DNA of 64,000 nucleotides from a virus: IMG/VR virus record IMGVR_UViG_3300021136_000003, positions 1 to 64,000 of that record. One strand, given 5' to 3'. The position numbers and the translations under genes were made by a program. The notes below the pieces were generated by a model that was given only the letters and a program-made list of their open reading frames with translations, did not search any database and was not told where the DNA came from. Positions 40,807-48,838 of this stretch are shown here, in pieces; the first letter of the stretch is position 1; every line of letters starts with the position of its first letter.

Positions 40807-41116
40807 TTACTCTTGTTGAATATCATCTATTATTTCCTCAATGATAGGTCGGTCTTCGATTCCCGAGGTGACGCTATATTTCTTCCCACATATCTGATAC
40901 TCGTCCGTCCAACTGTGTTGATTGTTACTTGAACTATCAGGTGTTGTCAACTCAAAAACAGTAGTAAGATGCTCATACTCGACACCCAGATATCTGGCGT
41001 CGCTCAGGCCCCATTATTGTACGAAGCCATGCACGACTTTGTTCTGGTGTCATCGCTGCATGTTTTTCTCTGATAGATTTCCAGTCAGCCTCATTGAGGT
41101 GTCGTGTGTTCATCAT
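40807..41116 (-). pseudogene. frameshifted small phage gene
   Basis: The first part (MMNTRHLNEADWKSIREKHA) runs from 41116 to a stop at 40973. The second part, in the +1 frame, reads LSDARYLGVEYEHLTTVFEL and continues to a stop at 40807. Joined across the GGGGCC run near 41008-41013 it would give one protein of about 102 residues. An extra G in the run (GGGG for GGG), or programmed +1 slippage, would explain it. The start has AAGGGGA upstream. Function unknown. Confidence 0.6.
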
Positions 41117-41261
41117 CTGTCCCCTTTTTGGTGCAGGTGCATCGGCGACCCTGGTCACAATCATGTGTACACGCAGACTCTCCGGCATACTTGTTTGCGT
41201 ACCATAGCAATCCCATTACGATAATATAAGACACACCAATGATACAAATTATTTCTGTCAT
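41091..41261 (-). CDS. small membrane-anchored cysteine-rich protein
   Basis: A 56-residue protein. MTEIICIIGVSYIIVMGLLW is a membrane helix. It is followed by a short Cys-rich tail (CTHDCDQGRRCTC). The start overlaps the folE stop (ATGA), and the end overlaps the frameshifted gene. It may be an envelope-associated peptide. Confidence 0.5.
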   Translation of the reverse strand: MTEIICIIGVSYIIVMGLLWYANKYAGESACTHDCDQGRRCTCTKKGTDDEHTTPQ

Positions 41262-41938
41262 ATACTACCTTGTCTGGCTATTTGATAGAACTCTGCCCGG
41301 GCAGCGGGATCAGTTTTGAATCCGCCACCAAGCTTGCTGGTCACTGTTGAACTACCGGTATCTTCAACACCGCGGGAAGCAACACATAGATGCTCTGCTT
41401 CAATCATAACCGCAATGTCATCTGTTTCCAAAATGAATTGCAGGGCATGATAAATCTGTTCAGTTAGTCGTTCCTGAATCTGAGGGCGCTTACTGAAATA
41501 TTCAACTACACGATTAATTTTACTCAGTCCAAGTACCTTTTCTTTAGGTACATACGCGACTGTCGCTTTTCCTACGATAGGAAGTATGTGGTGTTCGCAA
41601 GTAGAATACACAGCAACTCCGCGTTCGACGACCATTTCATCGTATTTCATTTTGTTCTGGACAGTGGTACATTTAGGGAATGCTTCAAAATCAAGCCCCC
41701 ATAGCACTTCGTTTACCGCCATTTTAGCCCAGCGCTTTGGAGTTTCGGCGAGGGAATCATCAGTGAGATCCATTCCGAGAACCATCATGATTTCAGTGAA
41801 GTATTTTTCAATAACATCAATCTTGTCTTTTCGATCAAACGGTGTTGGCAATGTGGGAGTTTCAACTCCACATTTGACCAGATGTTCGTGAACTTGTTGA
41901 CCCAATTCTGGATCCGTCTTCTGTTTATTGTATGACAT
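41258..41938 (-). CDS. folE: FolE, GTP cyclohydrolase I
   Basis: A 226-residue protein. STCEHHILPIVGKATVAYVP has the zinc Cys/His pair, GLSKINRVVEYFSKRPQIQERLT and EAEHLCVASRGVEDTGSSTVT complete the active site. It makes dihydroneopterin triphosphate from GTP, the first step of the preQ0 pathway. I chose the ATG at 41938 because AAGGAAGG lies just upstream; the frame is open to 41983. Confidence 0.92.
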   Translation of the reverse strand: MSYNKQKTDPELGQQVHEHLVKCGVETPTLPTPFDRKDKIDVIEKYFTEIMMVLGMDLTDDSLAETPKRWAKMAVNEVLWGLDFEAFPKCTTVQNKMKYDEMVVERGVAVYSTCEHHILPIVGKATVAYVPKEKVLGLSKINRVVEYFSKRPQIQERLTEQIYHALQFILETDDIAVMIEAEHLCVASRGVEDTGSSTVTSKLGGGFKTDPAARAEFYQIARQGSI

Positions 41939-42027
41939 ATGTACCTTCCTTTGTGATGGTATGTTTTTGATTTTTGAGACCATTGTGTCTCATACTTATT
42001 TATCTGTTGTATCGGCGTTTGTAATTT

Positions 42028-42264
42028 TTAGCAGTGTATTACTTCGCAGCAATAGTTGTTTAAGGCACACGCAGCCTTCGCCAGCCCTTCTACCTCTCCG
42101 ACTAATAACTCTGTCAGACAGGATATGTCCTTGTCAAAGTCTTTATCAACCGAAGAGATAACACCGATAACTGGTCGACCCGCTGAATGAAATGCTCTGG
42201 CCAGAACAAGACCAGAGTCACTTGTTACATTAACGAGAATGATTGGTTCAATACTTTGATTCAC
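42028..42264 (-). CDS. small phage protein of unknown function
   Basis: A 78-residue protein starting at GTG and overlapping the glycosyltransferase stop by 17 nt. The sequence IILVNVTSDSGLVLARAFHSAGR has an alternating strand/helix pattern like a nucleotide-binding alpha/beta start. No further motif. Confidence 0.5.
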   Translation of the reverse strand: MNQSIEPIILVNVTSDSGLVLARAFHSAGRPVIGVISSVDKDFDKDISCLTELLVGEVEGLAKAACALNNYCCEVIHC

Positions 42265-43420
42265 GGGTATACTTCCGATAATCTTTAGTCATTCGCAGGC
42301 CTGAGTTGTCGCCTTCAAAAATATCACAGATACGATCAATGGTTTTGTCATTGTAATCGCTGATCTTGCCCATGTTCTCATGCGGGTATGACAGCAGACC
42401 ATACAGCTTGTTCATCGCATCAGGGATGCTCCAGGGAACATATAGTCGTTCAAAGTCATTGGCGAATGTTTCTGGGAACGAACGATACGCAGGATACAGA
42501 ACGTTGCAGCCAAGAGTATCACCTTCACTTACGGTGTTGCTGACCCAATCTTGAAGCGCACAGTTGAATACTACGCGGGTATTGTTCAGCAGATCATAGT
42601 ATTGATTCTTTTCCAAGTCTTCGTATACAGTCAGCATACCACGCGCCTGCATGTCGCGGGTTCGTGCCATGTAAGATTCATTGTTAGACTTCAACTTGCC
42701 ACCGCTGAACACACAGAACTCAACTTTTGAGTTGGGCAACTCCTGATGCCATGCTTCGATCATGTCCATGTAGAAGTCAGGTTGCTTCTCCTGATCCCAT
42801 CGTGCTGAGAAAGCTACGCGAGGTAGACGTTCATCAAACGGGATAACTTCTTTCACTCGACTAAGCACTTCTGCCTTGCCGAATGCCAGACCACTGATAT
42901 TGTAGATAGGCGCTTCCCATCCCGCAATCTTCATATGGGCGACCATTTCTTCGTTGGTCGCAAGTACGCCATCTACAAACGAGTCCAACATCTTTTCATA
43001 ATGACCCATCCACTTAGACATACCCCATACATGAACAAAATCATCAGGATCAATGGACTGAGCAAGACAGCGAACATAAATCCGAGGGCGCTTTGATTGG
43101 TCGACCTGTTGAAGTATATAGGGTAAAGACTCCATGCCCGGTTGAAACATATCCTCAAAGTAGACCACATCATCGCTTGTCACCTCTCCTGCTTTCATCA
43201 GTTTGACCAGATTCATCAACTGACTCATGCCGAAATAACTACGACCATGCGCGTCCAGAACTTGTCCCGTTACAATAGCTTGATCGTTACTGAGAGTCTC
43301 CCCCGGCACCAGAATATAATCAATGTTACGACTCTTGAATACTGCTTCATTCCAGTCTTGGAGTTGAAAGGTGTATCTACTCTTATATTTTTCGAGTCCC
43401 ATATATATCAATTTTCGCAT
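42248..43420 (-). CDS. glycosyltransferase-like protein (GT-B type)
   Basis: A 390-residue protein. RVAFSARWDQEKQPDFYMDMIEAW is the hinge strand and donor-binding helix typical of GT4-like enzymes. Upstream VLATNEEMVAHMKIAG and downstream FNCALQDWVSNTVSEG complete the C-terminal Rossmann half. It overlaps the homing gene by 13 nt. By context it belongs with the epimerase and the other glycosyltransferase. Confidence 0.72.
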   Translation of the reverse strand: MRKLIYMGLEKYKSRYTFQLQDWNEAVFKSRNIDYILVPGETLSNDQAIVTGQVLDAHGRSYFGMSQLMNLVKLMKAGEVTSDDVVYFEDMFQPGMESLPYILQQVDQSKRPRIYVRCLAQSIDPDDFVHVWGMSKWMGHYEKMLDSFVDGVLATNEEMVAHMKIAGWEAPIYNISGLAFGKAEVLSRVKEVIPFDERLPRVAFSARWDQEKQPDFYMDMIEAWHQELPNSKVEFCVFSGGKLKSNNESYMARTRDMQARGMLTVYEDLEKNQYYDLLNNTRVVFNCALQDWVSNTVSEGDTLGCNVLYPAYRSFPETFANDFERLYVPWSIPDAMNKLYGLLSYPHENMGKISDYNDKTIDRICDIFEGDNSGLRMTKDYRKYTRESKY

Positions 43421-44190
43421 AGTTGTTCCTTAAATTCTTTAAACTTATTATACAGCATTTCTACTGTCATGTCACTCTTATTGGACTTCCTTCTATTGTC
43501 AATTCCATTAATAAGTCGCAGATTTATCACCGATCCTATAATCTCTGCGGGTATCTTATTCGCCCAGCCGTCAGTTATGGATACAATATGGTCCAAATGA
43601 ATGTCCTTGTTTCGTTGTTGACCGGCGAAATATTTATTAAAGCTTTGGTTTGTTTCTCGCCACACTGCTTTTCGGTATAACTCATGCTCACCTATCTCAC
43701 TGGGATCACGACATTGTCCATTCGCTATTTTAGTTAGCCAGGCCTTCTCGTATCCACATGTCCCGCATCCTGTTCCTGATAGTAAAGTGTTAGGTTTAAT
43801 CATAAATGGTCCATGATCCGGGCATACTACTTCTATTTTCGTATGAGCGTTTTTATATGGAGTTTTAAATTCATATTCAGGAAACAACTGGTGCATTTGT
43901 TCTAAAAATTCGTCGGGAGTCTTTTTGAGACTTCCGCCGCATTTGGGACATCCTCCACCCTTCATGTCATTTGGCCATTTAAAGAAATATCCATGCTCAC
44001 GGCAGCCAACTTCAATTTTAGTAGAACAGTTGACATATTGAACCCGATCCAACAAATACCTATCACCATGATAAGATTGTATTTCTGTGATTATCTGTTC
44101 AGTTGTTTTTCTAAATGGCGAAGGACCTTTTTTAACACCTCGGATTTTACTAATTCGTTTTTCAACATGATCCGGTGATTGTTTACTCAT
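43408..44190 (-). CDS. HNH homing endonuclease with zinc-binding repeats
   Basis: A 260-residue protein. Two repeats of CP-HG-F...GC-CG type (residues about 60-95 and 105-150) are DNA-recognition zinc modules. The C-terminal part DIHLDHIVSITDGWANK...NLRLINGIDNRRKSNKS is an HNH nuclease core. A late promoter and AGGAG site precede it. AT-rich; inserted in line with the glycosyltransferase genes. Confidence 0.82.
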   Translation of the reverse strand: MSKQSPDHVEKRISKIRGVKKGPSPFRKTTEQIITEIQSYHGDRYLLDRVQYVNCSTKIEVGCREHGYFFKWPNDMKGGGCPKCGGSLKKTPDEFLEQMHQLFPEYEFKTPYKNAHTKIEVVCPDHGPFMIKPNTLLSGTGCGTCGYEKAWLTKIANGQCRDPSEIGEHELYRKAVWRETNQSFNKYFAGQQRNKDIHLDHIVSITDGWANKIPAEIIGSVINLRLINGIDNRRKSNKSDMTVEMLYNKFKEFKEQLCEN

Positions 44191-44206
44191 ATATGCTCCT
44201 ATATAG

Positions 44207-44214
44207 TATTTATC
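44207..44214 (-). promoter_or_regulatory. T4-type late promoter motif for homing gene
   Basis: GATAAATA on the minus strand, then TATAGGAG and the ATG at 44190. Confidence 0.6.
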
Positions 44215-44279
44215 ACCGGTATTGTTTTTTATATAGTTCTAATACTAAGTAGGCCCCAGCCCCATGTAGAATAGTTTTC

Positions 44280-45041
44280 TCATTTTCTTTCTATGTCCTC
44301 TTCTATACATTCGGTGCCGTATTGAACTTCAAGGATATGAACATTAGTGTCAGTGTTATTCTGACCCTGATGCCATACTTCTTTGCCGATGTTGTAAGTT
44401 TCGTTTTCACGAATATTAATACGCTGGAACATATCTAAATATGTTGTACCAATGTCACATTCACCTTTAAGGATGTACCAATGTTCTTCACGCTTAAAGT
44501 GACGTTGCATCGACAACATCTTACCAGGTTCAATGACTAACTCTTTTACTTTGTATCCCGGTGCTTCATGTAGCACACGATAGTAACCCCATTGGCGGAA
44601 TGTTTTAGGGCTTTTCCATTCTTCAAGAATCCAGGACGAACTATTTATTTTGTTCTCACCGCCGATGCCAAACTTGAAGATGATATCCTTAATTCGCATT
44701 TCGGGAATGTTCACCGCTGTCCGGTCTCCGCCGTTTGCGAATATGATCGGAAAGCCGGGATAAAATGCTTTGACTTTTTCAAGCAAGTCACACGCCGACC
44801 CATCACTATCATCGAATGCCATTACTTCATCAACAGCTTTCATGTTGTTGACAATAGCAGAACGCTCGGACCAAGGCAAAAATGCTCTGCCCTTCTTACG
44901 CACCAGCCATTCATCGCTGTTGACTCCGACGATAAGATAGTTGCCGTAAGTCTTTGCAGAGTTAAGCAACAGAATATGTCCAGAGTGAACAGGATCGAAC
45001 CCCCCAGACACAACTACTATGCAGTCTTTATGGACGAGCAT
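44280..45041 (-). CDS. cytidylyltransferase-cupin fusion
   Basis: A 253-residue protein. GGFDPVHSGHILLL is the HxGH nucleotidyltransferase site, with VGVNSDEWLVRKKG and FANGGDRT as in HldE-type ADP-/CDP-sugar synthases. The C-terminal 110 residues begin FRQWGYYRVLHEAPGYKVKE. They continue with MQRHFKREEHWYILKGE, a mannose-6-phosphate isomerase/GMP-type cupin. The fusion couples sugar activation with isomerisation, probably for heptose- or mannose-type units. Confidence 0.85.
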   Translation of the reverse strand: MLVHKDCIVVVSGGFDPVHSGHILLLNSAKTYGNYLIVGVNSDEWLVRKKGRAFLPWSERSAIVNNMKAVDEVMAFDDSDGSACDLLEKVKAFYPGFPIIFANGGDRTAVNIPEMRIKDIIFKFGIGGENKINSSSWILEEWKSPKTFRQWGYYRVLHEAPGYKVKELVIEPGKMLSMQRHFKREEHWYILKGECDIGTTYLDMFQRINIRENETYNIGKEVWHQGQNNTDTNVHILEVQYGTECIEEDIERK

Positions 45042-45234
45042 TTTCTACCCAGCAGTCGCGCGGGAACTTGCCAGTCACCGCCTTCTGAAACTGACGATAC
45101 GCATAATCGCGCATATCATATAGGGTTGCCTCATCATACCGATACCCGAAGTCCTTACAGAACTCCAGATAGTTTTCCAAGTCCTCAAAGATTTGAGCGA
45201 CACGCGGGTTAGATTGATAAGCGATCTTTGCCAT
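45028..45234 (-). CDS. conserved small T4-type phage protein
   Basis: A 68-residue protein (MAKIAYQSNPRVAQIFEDLE) that is helical, with YCEFCKDFGYRYDE-like aromatic content. Similar small proteins are common in T4-like phages. It overlaps the cytidylyltransferase-cupin start by 14 nt. Confidence 0.65.
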   Translation of the reverse strand: MAKIAYQSNPRVAQIFEDLENYLEFCKDFGYRYDEATLYDMRDYAYRQFQKAVTGKFPRDCWVENARP

Positions 45235-45245
45235 TTTGTTTTCCT

Positions 45246-45683
45246 TTAAATAGCGAGTTGTTGAATAGGCCGAAACCTGTTATAAAAAATCGTGCTGCCG
45301 TTCTCGCCGTCTTCGGAGACTTCGATTTGAACATCACGGTCTGGGTAACGAATAGCGATTTGTTTATATAGATCATCGCTAATCATTTCACAGCTTTTGT
45401 AATCCAGTTCAAGTGCTTTTTCGCTGTAGAGCGATTCGCACCAACGTTTAAATTGGATGAATTCTATGTCCCTGTTGGAGTGTTCAACCTGAATGTCCAC
45501 ACGAAAATGAAAAATATGTCGATGTGGGGAGCCAAGAAAACTTACATCAGCAAGGTCGGGGTGAACCGCTGCTAACGGGTAGAAATGAATCCCCTCTTTC
45601 TGAAATGTCACAAAGATAGTGCGCGTTGCGGTGTCACTTACCTTGTTTATTTTGTCTACAAGTGCTTGAGTTCGCTGATCCAT
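45246..45683 (-). CDS. phage protein of unknown function
   Basis: A 145-residue protein from MDQRTQALVDKINKVSD, with a strand-rich core (HRHIFHFRVDIQVEHSNRDI, then FIQFKRW). I chose 45683 because AAGGAAT precedes it and the start forms a TAATG overlap with the upstream stop. I associate it loosely with a conserved T4-like family. Confidence 0.65.
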   Translation of the reverse strand: MDQRTQALVDKINKVSDTATRTIFVTFQKEGIHFYPLAAVHPDLADVSFLGSPHRHIFHFRVDIQVEHSNRDIEFIQFKRWCESLYSEKALELDYKSCEMISDDLYKQIAIRYPDRDVQIEVSEDGENGSTIFYNRFRPIQQLAI

Positions 45684-45883
45684 TAGTAATTCCTTGTTAG
45701 TGCAGCCCATGTGAGCCATTGATGGAAAGCATTATAAACATTCTCTGCTTCCCTCGCATCTTGTTCTACTCGGACGCCGCGAACATAAAACCCAGTTTTT
45801 GTCACGCGAAGCATCTCACCGGATGCTCCTGTAGTCATTGTTATCAGGTCCTCTTGATTGTCAATTTCCACTACATCGCCCAT
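45683..45883 (-). CDS. small conserved phage protein
   Basis: A 66-residue protein (MGDVVEIDNQEDLITMTTGA) ending in an aromatic helix (AFHQWLTWAALTRNY). It lies 1 nt after the DpdA stop and overlaps the next gene. Function unknown. Confidence 0.6.
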   Translation of the reverse strand: MGDVVEIDNQEDLITMTTGASGEMLRVTKTGFYVRGVRVEQDAREAENVYNAFHQWLTWAALTRNY

Positions 45884-45884
45884 G

Positions 45885-47429
45885 TTATTCTCCTAAAGCC
45901 TCTGTGATGGCATCATCAGCATCTTCAATAACTTCGTCAATTTCTGGTTCAGCTTCTTCGGTGAACAGAGCGTTGAATTGTGTCAGTGAGTTTACTGTCT
46001 TTTTACCGCTGAATCCTTGACCAGCTTTGAACTGCATCCAATACCTGGAATACTTCTCAACTAGATCAAGAGATTTTTGACGATCTTTCTGGGCAAAGAC
46101 TTCATCGATGATCTTCCCAATTTCAACGTGTTCGAAGGTGTTGTTCATCAACATACTTGGGATGACACCTGAATCATATTGACGATTTGCTTCTTGAACT
46201 GCGACCATATGCTGATAAACATTGTGACCCTGAATCAGCGTATAGCTGAGAGTGTCCCAAGATGTTTTTGTTTCTTTACCGTGTTGTCCTAGAAAGCCTT
46301 TGCCACGATAGCAAAGATCCTTAAGTAACATTTTATCAGTTATTGGACTGTCTGTAAAGGCTTTATGGATACCTTCAGCCAAAACAGCATCACGAAACTT
46401 CCGTGTATCTGTTGAGTAAGCCTTCTTCTCCGCGGTCTTTTCCATGGAGTAGGTCCATTTCTTGTCGTGCTTGAAAGAGTTATTGTTGTAAGCCAGACCC
46501 TTAGCAGCACCGAAGAACGGGCTGGCACAGTCGAAGCTGATAGTCAGATCAGGGTTGTGATACTTTCGGACAGCACGTTGAACATCACTGAATAACACAG
46601 CGTATTCTACTATGGATGTGCCCAGGCAGTGAATCCAGTCATGCTTACCTTGTTCTAACAATCCATCGTGGATAAAGTTAATCAGCCGGATAAGGAACAG
46701 ATGAATGTCAATCTTAGTCTGACCTCCCATAGCCCAACCGTTGAAGTGATTATCGGGATAGACCTTTGGGTCACAATACTTCTTCATCTCCTGATACCAT
46801 GACTCGCTTTGAGTGTGGTTCAGTCCCTGCATCACATTCAGAAACTTACACTTACCCGTTCTGTTTGCGATAAAGTATTCATTGTTGATGTGCGTGGCAG
46901 TGATAGCGTCTTGAATAGTCTTGATGCCATGTAGCGAGTTACCGTTCTTATCCTTCATCCCGTATGTGCGAAGCGATTGAGACGGAATATCAAGACACAT
47001 GCCGTAATCCGCAATATCTTCCATCCAGGCTAATACTTCCCGTCGTTTCTGCATGGCCTTAGGACAGTTAGGATCCTTCCAATCAGCCGGCCATTGCCCC
47101 TTAAGGATTTGAAACCCGCCGGAGTCAGCAAGAATAAAAGAACCCGGCTCTCGCTTAACGACAATACTCTCGGAAGGATTTGTTTTGTATGAAGTTAAAT
47201 CAGCATGGCCTGCACTATACAATGCCCATTTATATGGGAATAATGCCTGTTTACTATTGAGAAAGTTTAGAACTTCCGTATCCGGTATACCAATGGGAAG
47301 TCTTGCTTTCTCGAAATAGTTATTGCCCTCACGCTGTTTGCCTAATCCAGATATAAAAAATGAAGATAAGGCCGGCAAAAATAAGGCCCATTCTGGATTT
47401 TGTGTTGCGGTTAAGTTTACTTGAGTCAT
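45885..47429 (-). CDS. dpdA: DpdA, DNA transglycosylase for 7-deazaguanine modification
   Basis: A 514-residue member of the tRNA-guanine transglycosylase superfamily. FILADSGGFQILKG (about 98-111) is the TGT signature, and LDIPSQS and ISFDCASPFFGA supply active-site strands. It replaces guanine in DNA with preQ0 or a derivative. Length is much greater than bacterial TGT (about 375) and fits phage DpdA. Its start is 7 nt after the -10 box with no ribosome site. FolE, QueD and QueE in the same region make the base. Confidence 0.88.
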   Translation of the reverse strand: MTQVNLTATQNPEWALFLPALSSFFISGLGKQREGNNYFEKARLPIGIPDTEVLNFLNSKQALFPYKWALYSAGHADLTSYKTNPSESIVVKREPGSFILADSGGFQILKGQWPADWKDPNCPKAMQKRREVLAWMEDIADYGMCLDIPSQSLRTYGMKDKNGNSLHGIKTIQDAITATHINNEYFIANRTGKCKFLNVMQGLNHTQSESWYQEMKKYCDPKVYPDNHFNGWAMGGQTKIDIHLFLIRLINFIHDGLLEQGKHDWIHCLGTSIVEYAVLFSDVQRAVRKYHNPDLTISFDCASPFFGAAKGLAYNNNSFKHDKKWTYSMEKTAEKKAYSTDTRKFRDAVLAEGIHKAFTDSPITDKMLLKDLCYRGKGFLGQHGKETKTSWDTLSYTLIQGHNVYQHMVAVQEANRQYDSGVIPSMLMNNTFEHVEIGKIIDEVFAQKDRQKSLDLVEKYSRYWMQFKAGQGFSGKKTVNSLTQFNALFTEEAEPEIDEVIEDADDAITEALGE

Positions 47430-47435
47430 ATGAAT

Positions 47436-47464
47436 ATTATATAGGATTAATAGAAGATAGTCAA
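47436..47464 (-). promoter_or_regulatory. sigma70 promoter of dpdA, leaderless architecture
   Basis: TTGACT (47459-47464), 17-nt spacer, TATAAT (47436-47441), then ATTCAT and the ATG at 47429. Confidence 0.8.
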
Positions 47465-47478
47465 CATTATTAGCAAAG

Positions 47479-47565
47479 CCAACTATTATTTGCCCGCACT
47501 GCGGAAAAACAGGGAAAGGTAGCGGAATGATTGCCTATCATTTTGATAAGTGTAGATTCCGCTAA
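47479..47565 (+). pseudogene. fossil C-terminus of a homing endonuclease
   Basis: The plus strand reads PTIICPHCGKTGKGSGMIAY then HFDKCRFR and a stop. This matches the C-terminal zinc finger of the GIY-YIG genes at 8443 and 48839 (CPHC-K-G-GAM-WHFDKCKF). There is no start or nuclease domain upstream. It lies between the dpdA promoter and the gene at 47574, so it is probably the remnant of a deleted homing gene. Confidence 0.75.
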
Positions 47566-47573
47566 TCTCTCGA

Positions 47574-47939
47574 TCATACTTTTACTTCTGGTTTGACCAG
47601 TGCCACCACCATGTCTATTTTGTGTTTAATATCGTTTTGCTGATCAAGCAAGTATTTGACTGCGGGATATTCTTTAGACAATCCAAGAATATACGCCTCA
47701 TTTTCCATCTTCGTAATGGCCCATGTAATCGCTGCCTCAGCATCAGGACTTAATCCGATCATCGGGACGGCGCTGCTCTGTCCGCTCCAGCCAGCGCCGT
47801 CAAATACTTCGGTATTCTGATTGCTGGGATTAAACCGCACCATTCCTGTCATCGGATTATTGTTCATAGGGAAATACGGGTAACTAGGGTGCCCGCCGTT
47901 AACGATGATAGACCCGGTGCCGCATACAGCCTTGATCAT
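47574..47939 (-). CDS. conserved phage protein, possibly virion-associated
   Basis: A 121-residue protein. Short Gly/Pro/Asn-rich beta stretches (NGGHPSYPYFPMNNNPMTGM) are followed by helices (AEAAITWAITKMENEAYILG). It resembles proteins of T4-like phages with a fiber-like N-terminal segment. It overlaps the clamp gene by 4 nt. Function unknown. Confidence 0.55.
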   Translation of the reverse strand: MIKAVCGTGSIIVNGGHPSYPYFPMNNNPMTGMVRFNPSNQNTEVFDGAGWSGQSSAVPMIGLSPDAEAAITWAITKMENEAYILGLSKEYPAVKYLLDQQNDIKHKIDMVVALVKPEVKV

Positions 47940-48667
47940 TTTGCTTGTGCTGGTAGTAGATAAGTGTAAACTGCGACACCGCTGTCAACCGTGATTTTCA
48001 TTGCTCCAGCATCAGCGATATAGACCTTCTTGTCACCGACTAGGTCCATGATGCCAAGAAACTGCTTGACCGGCCACATCCAGGTGCGACTTAGTGATCC
48101 CTTAACAGTAGGCTGAAACACGAAGTTACCAGAGTGAGTGCTTGCGTCACCGAAGTAAATCTTCAGATCGCCATTCTCGACTTTGGTGACAAAGTTTGCT
48201 TCTTCTGAGTTAGCTGATGCTTGCTTTTTCAGACGCATGATACCAGCGATAGTTGGTTCAAACTCGACGTTCCAGGTTGCACCAGCAAAAGTGACTGCCT
48301 TGACCTTTTCGTCAACGATAGACTTCAACATCAGTCGATAATCGTTGATGAAGTCGCCGGTCTTCGTTTCAAAGTGAATACTACTTGGCACATCTGCTCC
48401 GTCTTTCTGTACACGGGTGACGTTAACGGTTGATGTATCATCGTAGTCATCAAAGCCCAAAATAGTTTTCAGCTTGCCCAGATTAGGCATGCCAAATACG
48501 CCGATAAAATCAGCGACTGGCTTGGCGAATGTTCCGCTGACGATAACAGACTTATCTTCTGCTACGGCGTTGATAGTTGTTTCCTTATCAGTTCCGGTAA
48601 CCTTGATAAGTTCTACGCAGCCCAGACCGTGCGTGTGTTCGATTAAATCTTTGAGGACATCCTTCAT
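47936..48667 (-). CDS. 45: gp45-like sliding clamp
   Basis: A 243-residue protein, near the 228 of T4 gp45. It begins MKDVLKDLIEHTHGLGCVEL and ends VAVYTYLLPAQAK. Repeated strand-helix units (DFIGVFGMPNLGKLKTIL; WPVKQFLGIMDLVGDKKVYI) fit the clamp topology. It tethers the polymerase to DNA and, in T4, activates late transcription. It sits next to the polymerase genes. An AAGGAAA site and a promoter lie upstream. Confidence 0.75.
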   Translation of the reverse strand: MKDVLKDLIEHTHGLGCVELIKVTGTDKETTINAVAEDKSVIVSGTFAKPVADFIGVFGMPNLGKLKTILGFDDYDDTSTVNVTRVQKDGADVPSSIHFETKTGDFINDYRLMLKSIVDEKVKAVTFAGATWNVEFEPTIAGIMRLKKQASANSEEANFVTKVENGDLKIYFGDASTHSGNFVFQPTVKGSLSRTWMWPVKQFLGIMDLVGDKKVYIADAGAMKITVDSGVAVYTYLLPAQAK

Positions 48668-48710
48668 ATTTTTTCCTTTATGTTAAACTATTTACATAGC
48701 GTTAACGTGT

Positions 48711-48739
48711 ATTATATAGGAATATTTTACACAAGTCAA
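48711..48739 (-). promoter_or_regulatory. sigma70 promoter of the clamp gene
   Basis: TTGACT (48734-48739), 17-nt spacer, TATAAT (48711-48716) on the minus strand, 44 nt before the ATG. Confidence 0.8.
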
Positions 48740-48768
48740 TGACTTAAATGCCCAAGTGATGATAAAGG

Positions 48769-48776
48769 GATAAATA
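48769..48776 (+). promoter_or_regulatory. T4-type late promoter motif for homing gene
   Basis: GATAAATA on the plus strand, 6 nt before the leader hairpin of the GIY-YIG gene at 48839. Confidence 0.6.
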
Positions 48777-48781
48777 AAAGT

Positions 48782-48814
48782 GAGAGCCACGGAACAACGA
48801 ATTCCTGCCCTCTC
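48782..48814 (+). promoter_or_regulatory. leader hairpin of homing gene (copy B)
   Basis: GAGAG (48782-48786) pairs with CTCTC (48810-48814), with an inner GGAA/TTCC stem. AAAGGAGCAATCAGC and the ATG follow. It has the same outer stem as copy A, but the loop between the inner strands differs. Confidence 0.6.
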
Positions 48815-48838
48815 TAACGCTACAAAGGAGCAATCAGC

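Noticed and set aside
42028-42264. Candidate QueC
   Set aside because: Only 78 residues, with no SGGxDS-type PP-loop motif; too short for QueC.
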